Origin: Anastatus disparis
Lineage: Eukaryota; Arthropoda; Insecta; Hymenoptera; Eupelmidae
Assembly: GCA_017163975.1 (NCBI GenBank)
Contig: JAFFSR010000251.1
Span: forward strand, 2,046,001-2,110,000
DNA length: 64,000 nt
Reading direction: 5' to 3'
The notes under the pieces were generated by a model. That model saw only the letters and a program-made list of their open reading frames with translations, had not been told where the DNA came from and ran no database searches. This document shows positions 33,741 to 47,400 of the stretch, piece after piece (the first letter of the stretch is position 1; each line of letters opens with the position of its first letter). The translations under genes were made by a program, and so were the position numbers.

Positions 33741-36700
33741 ATTTGATCGATGATTAATTTCCTTCTAATTTTTTTTTTTTGTTTTTTAATTACAAATATT
33801 TGTTGTCAATTCTTTAAAATTCTAAACCACATTTTTGATACAGTATAAAAATCAGATTTCCTTCAAAACCCGAAAACCCAAAATAAAAAAAAAAGGTAAA
33901 AAAAAAGAGAACAAAATTTATTATGTAGGCAAAGGCCAAATCCGGTGTGTCATTGCCTGGAGTGTTGCATAAAGTATGCAAGGTACGTACATATAACATA
34001 TACAAGTCTCAAGTGGCGCGTCGCGTCGCCCATAATATTGCGCACCCAATTGTTTGACATTTGAGAAAATCCCATATAATCTTGTATATATCCTCTTGCT
34101 CTTTTAGTATTTAGGATAAAAAAATAACGCAAAAAAATTTTTTTTACTTTTTTAAAAACGTGATTGTATTTTCTCTAGTATGGCATTTCTGTTTGTGAAA
34201 GTTAACAATATTTCAACAGTATTATTTACGTATGTCGGTTGTACTTAGAATTGATTTTTTTAAATTATAAATTAAGGAATACGATTTTCTTGCTTTCTCA
34301 AACTTATGTTATACATAAACATAATTTAAGTAAAACGAAAAACAAGATGTTGGTAGAAAAAGTATTTTAAACCTGCCGCAAAGTTTTAAATTTTAGTTTA
34401 GTAACTTATTTTCAGGAGATCTTAAATCTAAATCATCTTACTTAATTTTGTGTTAAAAGAACAGCATCAAAAAGTACATTTCTTTTTTAAGTAAGATTTT
34501 CTTTCTTCTTTATTTTTGATGAAAAAACTTAATTACTGATACGGCGAAACAAATTTAAAAAAAATTAACATCGGACAAACATTTACATGTAATTAATTAA
34601 AGAGATAAAGAAAAAATAAGGAAATAATTGAATTTGAACCTTTTAAATTATCTTTTGTGCGAGTTTTAAAGTGGTTTTCGCGCAGCCCTTTTCCGCTCCT
34701 GACACTTATAATGAGCCTCGCTTTTACAAGGAAAATTAATGCTTGAGAGAAACTTTAAGAAGATTCGACTACTTTTGCAAAAGGGGAGGGGGTGCTGCTC
34801 TAACTTTTATGCATGTGTGAATTAAAATTTGTGTTTCTTTCCTCTTTAAATTAACTAATATATATCACTTTCTTACTTTGAAACTTGCCTAATTTATGTT
34901 TATTCTTATAAAACTATCGTGTTACCTTGTACTTGCTCTATTTTTTTCAAACCTATTATTTTTAATTCATTAGCGCTATAATGATTATTTGAATTTCATT
35001 GTGTATTACAAAGTGTAATTTACAGAGTATACTTAATATTGATTTAATGATATATTATAAAGCATAAACAATGTGGATTTTACCCAATGTATAGAAAAAT
35101 TATTCTTATTTATTTAAATAAAAATTTTTTAATTGTAATATTATCATCTCTTTGCATAAACTATGTATATTCTACTTTAAATTCTACTTTACAATTATGT
35201 ATTTCCTTCTTGAATATTGTAATAAGTACTGAGTAAACACTATGTAACCGATGGCCACAAGGGTAAATCAACATTGAATTAAATAAATGATAAATAAAGG
35301 AACGCTAGATTGATGGATTTTAATTATTTTATAATTATAATTTATATTTTATTAATTTTAATTTATTCATGTTATTAAATTTTTTTTATTAAATTAATTT
35401 ATATTTGAAGTTATTTCTGAAACCAATCGTTTATTTATTCCACACAGCATATCCGCAAATTACATTAATATTTGTAATGTTTATATATGAAGTATACTTC
35501 GTTTATTTAAAATTAATAGAATTTTAAATAATATGTTTAAAAAATGTTAATAGTGTGTTTGTATATTTTTCTTTAACAATTACGATAATCAATAATAAAT
35601 ATAGTTTTCAAATACATTTGTATCTTCATATTTTTATCGATTGCCGACTTGAAATGCCTTTTATTTTTTCATTGTCCTATGCTATATTTCAATTTAAAAC
35701 CAATTTAAATTAATCGTACTTTAATTTAATTTACATCAAAATTAACTCGTTCATTATATCTTTATAATTATGCGTGGAATCGAATTCAGAACATATCATA
35801 TTACGTACATATATTTCCATTATGATTATTTTTCCAATTTTAAAACTATACATTTCAATTTGATGTCGCAGCTATTGATTATATTTATTGCGTAAAAATT
35901 AAAAAATGTCTAATTGTCATCTGTGGCATAAAATTAAAGTTTTTTTTTTAATAATTATTCGTAAACTTTAAAATAACAGTGAACACATGAATAATTTCTA
36001 AACGCATACTTTGTCTACACAAAAATCATGCTAAACACACAATGAACCACATACATCTTATAAAGAAAGAAAAAAAAACTAAAAATCACTTATATACTTT
36101 AACCAAAAAAAAAATATGTGCAAGTTCATATACCAAATAAAGAAAAGAATCTTATTTTCATATCATCTCTCACTCTCGTGCTCATTTCGCTCCTCGTGTA
36201 TATGTGTCCCAAAGTTTTTTTTGAGTTTACTTTCTCATGGCTTACAGAGGCACGAGGCCAAGGACCCCCTTTTTAAATACTAAAACACATGTGTGTGTCC
36301 TCATCTCCTTTAAGAAAAAAAAGAGAGAGAGAGAGAGAGAAAAAATATACCGTTTTTCGTGCAAAAATCGTTCAACGTTCACATGTAGAATCGATCATTA
36401 TTATCATTCTCTTCTTTTTTTTTAAAAACTGTTACCGCGTTGTAAAGACACAGCGAAGAGAGGTGCCTGTCATTGAACTATTATATTGGGGAATGAAAGA
36501 ATGTTGTAAGAATCGTTAAAAGCGTATACGACTTTACGCACGTATTAAATTCTATATATACGTAAACTTACTTTTCTTCCTCTTCTCTTTTATTTCATCT
36601 TTCTTCTTCTTCTTCTTTTTTTTTATTTGAATTTTAGTGTGTCCTACTTATACAAGCCTGTTTCTACTTATGCAAGACATCGGTCAATTTACGAATTCTT

Positions 36701-39700
36701 ATTCCATTAAGTGCTTATTTACGCGAATGTTTACACACCTTTTGTCCGTTTCATGGATAGAATTGTTATGGATAATGCATATATATGTGTACACGCGTTA
36801 AACTTTTTCTGTTATATACATACTGATGGAATTAGAATAGGTTAATGACACACATTATGTTGATTAGGTATTTTTTTTATTTTATTACTTTAATTTATAC
36901 AGTATAATAACGTTTTATGTAACGTGATTTTGATTTTTAATATATTCGTCATAAAATAATATCCTGATTATTTCTTTATAATTAAAAAATAAATGATTTG
37001 CTATTAAAATTTTTAAAATAATTTATTGATGGTTTGTTTTTCAATTTAAAGTATATTATAGAAAAAAAATAAAAATTTTACAATAACATTCCAAATGAAT
37101 AATACAAATAAAAGAATCGAAATAAATTTTTCGCTACTCCTTATCTTTTGTGTGCATTGATCATTTAACAGTGGAATTTTGCGCACTTGTAGATTTAGAG
37201 TACGTTTCCCAACCTTATTAAACTTCCTCAAGTTTTCGCATTTATCTAAAGCATTGGTGTCGTTTGGAAAAAACTTTTCTCGGTAAAAAAAAAAAAAAAC
37301 TAAAAGATCACCTTAAATAGAATAAATATAGAAAATAGTTGAACTTTATTTTAACCATATCAACGTTCGTATGACTTTAATATTTAAAATGATAACTGAA
37401 TTGCAAAATGAAAAAAAATTTTTAATGAAATGTTAAATATTAAAGCCACGTCGGAAACTTTCAAAAATTTATATTTTTTTTAATCACGTTAAACTAAAAA
37501 TTCCATCATAATTATAATCAACGTCCAATTACAGCTTCCCTTAAACTTTATTATAGCCAAAGGAATTCAAAAATTTATATGTAAATATAATACGTACCTA
37601 CACACACGAGTTACCTTAACTTTAAAAATCTTGCAAAAATCATATGATATATAAGCGCGACAAGTATAAAAAGCGCGCTGTATACCTATAGATATGAGAA
37701 AAGTTAAGTGGTCGTGTGATACGTTTGTGTATATATAAATATATATGTATATATTGCCTTGTATATATAAATGGGGAATTCTGCCGCCGGCACGACCGAC
37801 TGACCGAGCGACCGCAAGATATTCTTCCCTCCATCGCGTGATTCTTCCTTTTGATGCGTGCGTCTGTGCGATGCTTAAGTGCGATCATCATCCTGCCTGT
37901 GGCTTGTATATACAGAGAAAAAAAAAGAAAAGAAGAAAAAAAAAAGAGAAAGAAAGAACGAATGTTATATATATACGTATATAGTTACTCCGGAAGACGG
38001 CACACCGATTAATGTAGGTATATAGTAGCGTATGCGAAGAAAGAGAGAGAGAAAGAAAAAAGAGAACTTAACTCGACACAATCGATCTTTGTCCCATTGT
38101 AAATGAAACGCATGAGGCTCATTCACAAAGTGCAGAAAACTCAGTGAGCTTGTATGGAGTAAGTAGCGTTACGGAAGTTCGAGGTGTTTTAAACTTTTTC
38201 TCTTTTTCTTTTTTTATTTCATGATTCCTCGTAAAGTTTATCGATCAATTTCGATACTTTGGATTAAACGATAGTTCAATTAAATATTGAAAGTTGTTAT
38301 AGATGGATTGATTAGATATTTATCTTACAATTTAAATAAAAATATAGCAAGTAAAACAATAAATTAGTATTTTTTCAAAAATTTCACATAAATATGATAT
38401 TAAAATCAATAAACTAAATAAACCTGTACAAGTAAACCACTTTAAAAATGATATTGGCAATAATGAAAGTTGTTGATTGAATATTAAAAGTTCATTTTAT
38501 CAAAATATTAGATGTTGGATAAAAATTTTCTTTTGGTTATAATAGATTTTGATGATTTAGTTTTAACGAAATCAGCATCATTTTTATTGTCAAAATTAAT
38601 CTAACTAAAAAAAATAAGATAAAGAAAATTAATTTTAAGTGCTAGTTTCAAAACTTTAAGTAAAACCTGACAAAGATGTAGTGTACGAATTTTTTTTATA
38701 ATTTAGCTAATTTATAGTATAGTACAAGGATTTTTTGCAGCTTGGTTAAGACATTGTACTGTTTGAGAATTTTTTGTAATTAAGTAAGGATACAGTGTAA
38801 TAGGAAAATTTTTTTTAATCTTAACATTTTTAAAATATACGTTTTTTATATTTTTTTTACCTTTTTAAAGGTTCACTCCATGTTAATAAATTTACTAAAT
38901 TTTTTCCAAATTTAAAGAAATTTTATAAAGTTGTAAACATGATTTTGTAGAATTCTTTGAAATTAAATTCACTTTTTCCTTAACATTTGATATTACACTA
39001 TCTCTTATTAAAATTTTATAATCAATTACATAAATTTAGTAAAAATTAAATATTTTGGTGAAGAAATAATATTTCGAAAAATCTATAATTAAATAAAAAT
39101 TATTTCATTGACGAATAAAATTTTATTACAAGTTTACTCTTAAATAATTCTCAAATTAATAATTTATTGAAAAACAAAGTACCGCTTATTCATAATTCAA
39201 CGATAACAAGAAGACATAAAATAAATAAAACGATAGACTAAAATCGCCTTGTTCATAAAAATTACAATTGCTCATGTGCTTACATAAATCTTTTAAAAAG
39301 GAACATTAATGACAATCACTGAAAACATTGCAAAAGTAATAAAAAAAAAAAGAAAAGAGAAAAAAGAAAACAAGAACGAACTGAAAGAAAAGTGTAATCT
39401 TATACGATATCAAACCTTTAATGCGAGCCAATAAAACAGTAATACCATTTTATAGCTTTGCAATTAGCTCTTCATCACTGCACTCGAATCCTCTTCTTAC
39501 AACTTCCACACTATGTGTGTAAAAAAAAAAAAAAAATCCGCCGAAGATATACGTTTCTTCTTTTTTCTTTACTGCATTAAAGGAAAACAAGGGCATCAAC
39601 GTATACTAACGTATTATAAAACATTTAAAATTTTATACACTTTATAGTGCAGCTAATTTGTTAATTCGTGTACATTTATATACATAGGTATATATATAGT

Positions 39701-40026
39701 TAAAATTGAAGATTTCAATCTAATACGTATTTGGAGTATTAGATAGCATTAGCTGAAATCTAAAATCTATATACCAAAGGAATTAAAGATGATTTATTGA
39801 TATAGTAATAGCTAGTAATACTGATGTGCTCCAGCGTTAACTCTAATACCTTGCTTAATTGGATGGTTATGTTGCAAGTGCGCATAACACTTTAGTACGC
39901 GTCTCAACGCTTTAATGATAAGAATCGCTAATGATGTCTCCCTTTAATATTCACATTCGCTCAATATAACATAACGAAACGCAATTTCACACACGTGCAT
40001 GCGTTTATTTAAGAGAAACATTAAGA
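33741..40026. other. Gene-free interval, AT-rich, with a patch of mixed composition at 37.6-38.2 kb
   Basis: No coding exon recognised on either strand. Less AT-rich patches occur around 36160-36530 and 37640-38180 (CTGCCGCCGGCACGACCGAC near 37780). GA-rich runs lie near 36322 and 38040. Such patches could be promoter, enhancer or untranslated-exon sequence of a gene whose coding part is elsewhere, but nothing here decides that. Confidence 0.4.
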
Positions 40027-40235
40027 GCCGGTCTGTGGCTCAGTCGGTAGAGCATTGGATTCGTATTCTCTAGGTTCCGAGTTCGAATCCCGCTCTCGGC
40101 TGCCGATTGATACAAGCACCACTGTACGTTACATGTGCTTTCTTCACGCACTTACGAGCTCCGTCGCTGATTAGCACCGCAAAAATAGCATAGCACAAAT
40201 ACGGCGTCGAAAAAAAATATAAAAAAATAACGAAA
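40027..40235 (+). mobile_element. tRNA-derived SINE, copy C
   Basis: A box GTGGCTCAGTCGGTAGAGC and B box GGTTCCGAGTTCGAATCCC are near canonical. The body has GATACAAGCACCACTGTACG, TACATGTGCTTTCTTCAC and GTCGCTGATTAGCACCGC, then an A-rich tail. The anticodon-loop triplet is CGT, different from copies A and B. Confidence 0.85.
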
Positions 40236-43200
40236 ACATTTTGGTGATAATGCATCGATTTTTATTGAAAACGTCTTGATTTTTAATGCCAAAAATTTAA
40301 GCTTTAATATATTTTTTGGTCTATTTATTGAATTTATCTTTAAGGAGATTTGATCAAATTAGTAAATAAAAAATTTATTGTTTAAAAAAATAATCAAATA
40401 GAGAATTTACTGTATGTAATCATTTTTTTTTTATTTTTTAAACATTTTCATCATTTTACTACATTTATTACAATATTTTATTCAGGAAAATACGATTTAT
40501 TTATTTATCGGATTGATTGTAATTTATTACGTAGAAATATAATTAAAAAATTTTAAACAAAATGAAACCAGCAAATAAAGAAATCAAATCATCCTCCTCT
40601 GACGATAATATAAACCAAAGAAACTATTCAATTTTCTTCTAATATATAATTTCAAATATTGATTCAACAAGTCTTTGCAAATATTGCAGTATAATGTTAA
40701 ACAAATGTTATATTATAATGTCAAATAAATGTGTCTTTGTAATATATAACTTTCTGTTAAATATTACTTGAAAAAGAAAATATTTTAAAAGTCTAGTATG
40801 ATAATAATAAAAACATAAAATCGTAATTTATAGTTTCAAAAATATCAATGAAAAATTAATTTTTTCTATTCAGAGATAGAATCATTTTAAAAATTAAAGT
40901 AAATTAATGAAATATTTTTTTGTTCTATTTTATTTTCGAATGTATTTTAGATTTAACTCATTAAGTAACACGTTATATCTATAAATTATTATAAAATAAA
41001 AGCGATGTAAAATACAATCACTTAACGTAAATATAAAGTAAATAAAAATTGTTTGAAATCAATTACTCTAAAAAAATTTCTTAATAATAAAAATAGTATT
41101 TAAACAAATTAATGTGTTGCATAATAACTTTATATAAATTCGTAGGAAAGCATATGACAAAACAAAAATGTATTTATCTAAAATTTTTATTTTTAAATTT
41201 ACTTCAAAATAAATAGTCTTAAAAAGATTAAAGAGGGTACATCATTAAATCACTAATTTAAAAGTATATTTCGTTTTTTTTTTTTATTTATAATACTTAA
41301 TGAACAAATTTCATTTTCATACTCAACTCTCAACGAATTCACGTGTAATTGAGACTTGCTTTGTTTTTACAATTAATTAATTTTAAATTTTAATCGCTTA
41401 CATTAGAAAAAAGAATCAGAAATTTTTTTTTGTTTTAAAAAAAGTTCATTCAGCTCCTAAAAATTGCAATGCATTTAACACAAAGCCCAACAAGAAAAAA
41501 AAACATCTTACATGGTAATAATTGTTTTACATACATTATAACTTAAACAATCAAAGTAATAAAGAGCACGGCATGAAATTAATATGCAATAGCTTTAATA
41601 CACTTTTCTTTAACAGACGATATTATAGTCTACAAACGAGATCACAAACAATATAATTTGTGCATGACACAGCCGAAATAAAAATGGCGATGTTATACGT
41701 TACCTACTAAAGCTTAGTTCTCGCTGTATTACCGTTCAAAATTATATGTACAATCTTAAAAACTACAACGATTTTTTTTTTTTATTCTCTTCATTCAATC
41801 ACTTTATAGCGTTAATATATTTCTTTTTATATTTCTTGCATATTTACATATAATATATATTTATATAATGTTTATTCACGTTATCAATTTTTAATTTCAC
41901 AACAAATTTTAAATCAATTGCTGATTTAAGAAAATTTTGCCCATATAAATGTTTAAACAGTTTTTTTTTCTTCCATAAATTAAAAAAAAAACTTTTGTAA
42001 ACTAAAGCATTATTAAATTAATTTGTTTCAATGAATTTCAAAATTGAACAGCGAAATATTGCTTGGTAAAGCAATCCTATTTTAACAAGTATGTTTAAAT
42101 AACAAATGTTCAATTTATTAAAATGGCAAATTTAATAATTTCGATAATACACAGATTGTGATTGAATCTCTATAAATATGTAATAAGAGAAAACTCACAA
42201 ATTTCTAGGTATTCATCGCAAAATAATTGATCTTTTAAAACAGTTTCAGTCCATTTTTCAGTATAAAGTTTTATGAAATTTTCTGAATTCTTTTTTATAA
42301 ATGGTTTTTTTAAAAAATCACAACCTTATTTGTTATAAAAATTTAAATGTTCATAGAATATTTTAGAATTCTGAAATATTCCAATAGGTTTTTTAATAAT
42401 TTCATAAAATCAAAAGCAACGAATAATCATAAAAAATATAAAAAATATACAATCATTTTTAAAATAAAATTTAAAAAGTAGTAGTTTTATATTTATAAAA
42501 ATTATTTTGGACTGGATAAAAAATTATTGATACTTAAAATGGAAATTGAAATGCATGTACTAAAAATTGCATTTTAAAAATATATTTTTAACTTTATAAA
42601 AATACGTTACTCCATGAAAATGCTCTTTTAAATATTTCATAAAATGATAAAATATTCTATAAAATACATTGCTAAAATATTAAAAGCATATTTTTTATGA
42701 AACCCAAGGTTTTTCACAAAATATGTTCTAAACCTTTTAACAACTTTAGATTAATAAGAAAAATTTTTTTTAGTCTTTTGAAATTTTTACATATTTTTCA
42801 GATATTTCATAAAAGCATTTTACTGAAAATTCCGACTTAAAAAATGTTAAAAATGTTTTAAAGTGTAAAATACTGTTAGCTTTTGTAGCAATCACAAAAA
42901 TATTTTGTCTGTTTCCATTTTTTTGCAATAAGTATATTAGAACTTAATTTTATTGCACTTTCAAATAAATTTTTGTTAAAAAAAAACTTTTGTTAATCTG
43001 TTATTAGGTATAATTTCATAAAATTATTCATAAAATTATATTTGATTATTATAAACTTTAAAACATTTTCAACATATTATAAACAAAGATTGGGCATCGA
43101 TTAAAGTATTTAAAAATGCATCTTTTAATTAATTACGATGCCTTTGTAAAATAGTTGTTTTGTACGCATAATTACTAAAACAAATTGTTGCGTTTAATAA

Positions 43201-44450
43201 GTAATATTAAGCTGATAAACTTGCTACTACAAAGCAGGATAAATTAGTTTACTAAAGTACTTAAGGAATTCTTTTCCGCAAAATGTTTATTTATAAAATT
43301 TTACTTTTCAATTCGTTTAACTCACATTAAATCTAATAATATCATTTACCTTCTAAATATTTTAAACTTTGGTTTAAAAGAGCTTTCATAAATTTTAATT
43401 AATTTTTATGATTTATTACGGCAATTTAAGCATTACAAAGCTTAAGATTTAAACAGTACTACTTTCAAAATTCAGTACACTTTCCTTAAGTACTTAATTT
43501 AATTCTTCACAAATAATTTGATTTATTTTATTAATAATAAACCTTCACAAAGGCACGTAATTCAATTGACCCTTTGCTGCGAAATCATTAAGAATTTTAT
43601 TCTGAATGATTATAATTCGTGATGATTCGGAAGAAAAGGATTATAAATTAAACTATATTAACATTATCACCAACATACATAAAATTGATAATGTCTCGTA
43701 TTCAAAGTTTGAACAATAGAATGGTTGCTGATAATGATAGTCTTCATTAGAGAAATTTTGCTACTCAGAACAGACAAAATTGATTTATCTAATTAGAACA
43801 ATGATTTTTATATTGATATTAAAACGATGAATATTAAAAAATAGAATATTTAAATTAATAATGCTCTTTATAAATATTAAATAAATCATTAGTTACTAAT
43901 TTCATTTTTTTTTCTTCATAACATAATTCTAATGATTTCTTTATATTATTCACTGTTTTAAAAATATTTTTGATATTTCCTTAAAAAAGTCTGATTATTT
44001 ATTTGTTTATTAATTCTGTTATTCAATAATTTTAAATATTTTATCGTTTGAATTTTTCGATAATCTTTGAGTATTAAAAAACATTAGGATTGTATGTCTC
44101 TTAAATCGCTAAGATACAAAAATTAATATGAAGTTTTATATTGCCATAATTTTGTCTCTTAACAACGCAAGGTGCAGGTCAATTTAAATAAACAAATAAA
44201 CATCTTAAAATTAAAAATTAACAATTAAAAAAATGGTCACGTCATATAGGATTATTAATAATGCTAAAGAAGCATCACCTCATAGATACCGCGTAATCGA
44301 ATAATCAGGAAGCACTGAAAAGACTCATAAACAATAATTTGATAAGCGCAAGTCTTGTCCGTTCCAAGAAGCAAATACATCTCCCATGGAAGTTCGTGCT
44401 TTTCAGCGATCAAAATAACTCTTCAGCTTCATTGATGATGCTTCATTAGC
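40236..44450. other. Gene-free interval downstream of WDR44, very AT-rich
   Basis: No exon recognised. The right end should hold the 3' untranslated region of the minus-strand WDR44 gene (stop at 44451-44453). A patch at 41570-41750 is somewhat less AT-rich. The remainder is low-complexity A/T sequence. Confidence 0.5.
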
Positions 44451-47400
44451 TCAAGCAAGGGCAGAAGCTGGCAACGAGCTATGCTTTGGTTTGGTCTTGT
44501 TAAGAAACACTTTAATGCAACCATTAAAGTCTGCACTAACAAGGACATGGCCTCCACAACCTTTGGTGCGTTGCTCAACAACCGGATCAACGGGAGTTGC
44601 ATCAGTACTTACGCTATCTGTACCTTTACCACTTTCTGCATTATTTTTAGCTTCGAGCTGTTGTTCACGAGCTTCAATTTGCCGAATAATAACATCGGGA
44701 TTAGGTGCAAAAACAGCACAAGTGACTGTAGCATTATGAGCTTTGATGCCTTCCCAAAAGTCGTTACGATCACGACGCACACTGGCAAATTTAGAATAAT
44801 CATGGTGCGTTTTCCAGATATAAATACATTGATTCTCTGAACCGCTAACAATATATTGTCCATCTGGACTGAAGCTCGCTTTGATTTGACTGCTTACATT
44901 TACGTAGCCTTTATATTTGCATGACAAATTGAGGTCGCGTAAATCGTATAACCTATCAAATAATTAAATTCAATTTTTATAATTAATAATGAATATTAAT
45001 ATTTATAATAATATTAATAATATCAGAAAGAGACTAACCTGATTCGACTGTCATTTGATGTAACGAGAATTTTATCCTCGCCTGGCATAGGTTCTATACC
45101 ACTTATTTTTCTACCTGTTGAATTTTTGCCTCTTGTTGAACGTACGTGTATTTGTGTATGGTATTTGAGTTGATCAGTAATATAAAATATACATCGACCA
45201 TCATATGATCCAACAACTGCAAATTTACCATTTTGACAGAAATTGGCAGCGGTAATGAGTTTTGTTTGCCCATCAACTTCATTCCATACCGCTACTTTTT
45301 TATCTGGTATATTCCATAATCGAAGTTTACCATCAAGAGAACCAGAGAGAAAATAACGATCATCTCGCGGATGAAAAACTATGGCTGTGACAAAGTCAAT
45401 ATGTTGAAAACAACAAAGACATTCTTTGCGACAGATATGCCATAAACGGACCTTAAATGTAAAATTTAAAATAAATATGCATACTTTAAAATATGAATTG
45501 AATTTTATTTTTCAATTTGATGATTTTAATTAATATTATTACGCGCTCTTAATTATAATGTAATAAGCAATAATTATGAACGAATTATTATTACTAATAC
45601 TTACTGTTTTATCCATAGAAGATGATAGGACAAAGTAATTTTTGGACCATGCAACATCAAGTAAATCTGATGTATGTCCCGTATAAGTGCAAAAAGGTTT
45701 GGGCATAAAAGGACTTTTACAATTTTCAGAATCATTAAGAGCGTTAGCCATTGCATGTGGATCTTCCATAGACTGCTGTGAAACGAGAGATTCTTGCGAA
45801 GGTGTTGGACTGACTTTTTCTGCATTATATTTCGTACGCATATCTTGGAAATAGGAATAAGCATCACGTAATACCCAAATCCTTAATACACGATCTTGGC
45901 CAGCAGTAGCTAAAAGACGACCACATGCAGAAAATTTCATACACCAAACAGCACCCGAATGCTCGCCACTTAAATCTTGTACATGTTGCAAATTATAAAA
46001 TTCATAAGGTCCTTTGTGACTATTGGATGCCTTTAGCTTGATACACTGTGGTTCACCGGGATAAACCTGGTAATATAAAGTAATAAACTTATTCAGAAAT
46101 ATGCAATAATATATAATCTCTTTGAGGAATTTAAATGATTTATACTTTAACGATTTCATAGCTGACATGTATAAACATGTACATATTAAATTTATTTTAT
46201 CACACTTGAACTATTTGGTTTTGAAATATTCAAAAATTATAAGCATATGTAACAGAAAAAAATTTTAAGTACTATGGACTTTCAAAAAGTTAATTTACGA
46301 ATAAAACTTATCGATTTAGAAAAAATAATTTTTTAAATATGAAATTATGATTAAAGTTCAAAAATAAATTTATGTGAAATCAATCTGTTAAAGATAATAA
46401 ATGATGAATTTAAAATATATTAACCTCATCGACAATATCTACAACATCCTCTTTGTGCCGAGCATGTGACACTTCTTGCGCTATGGATTTAGCCTTATCC
46501 ATAGTTTTCTTCACAGTGGAACCAAAGAATCGTCTCAATTTTTGCGTTCGTTTACGTACGCGACCAACAGTGACATCTTCATCTGGAGGTATACTTGACA
46601 TTTTACTATCAACACTTTCCTCGTCACTTTCTTTTTCTTTTTCCAGACTCGAGGTGCTAATATACTCAGATGTCAATCGCATTATATGAAGAGACAAAGG
46701 ATTTATACATTGAGGTAACTTGTCTTCAGCTATACTTAGGGGTACTCTTTCTCCAGTATCCAAATTTAGAACTGTTACTTGTTCAAGAATTTCCTGAAAC
46801 ATAAATTGTTTTTTCTTTTTTAAAAACAATGTTATTTAATCAATTTTTTATTTGCTACTATTGATGAGAAAATACAATACTTAAAAAAAACAAAAGTTAA
46901 AATACCAAAGGCTATATGAACATCTTAAAAAAAAGTGACTTAAAAAGTATCTGACGACGCAAATTTTTTTTATATCTGCCAAGTAAAATAATGAATTTTT
47001 TATAGTTAATGATAAATTTAAAGTTTTTCTTAGTGATTGCTATTTTATAAACATTAATGTAATTTATTATTTATGGAATTTTTAAGGGTTGATCAGATAT
47101 TCAGTCCATGAATTCATGTATAAATTAAACTGAATTAAATTGAATCCGTAAGTAAAAAAAACTTTCAGATATATTATAATATTTACTTTTCATAATTTAT
47201 AATTTTAATTGAATAAGCGTAACATCATGCCAATAAAAATTTTTTTAAATGTATCGTTTTTTAATTTTTCAATGTTTTAAACAAAGTATTGGAAACTTTG
47301 AAATTGGACTCAAAAAAATTATTGAAAATTAGTTTAATGGTATTTATAGAATTCTAAAAGAAAGTTTTTTTAATTATAATGAATTATTGAGTTTTCTCAA

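Noticed and set aside
35220..35300. Short stretch (GATGGCCACAAGGGTAAATC then AATAAATGATAAATAAA) resembling the 3' end of a non-LTR retrotransposon
   Set aside because: Only about 80 bases, no coding remnant and no clear target duplication, so it cannot be supported.
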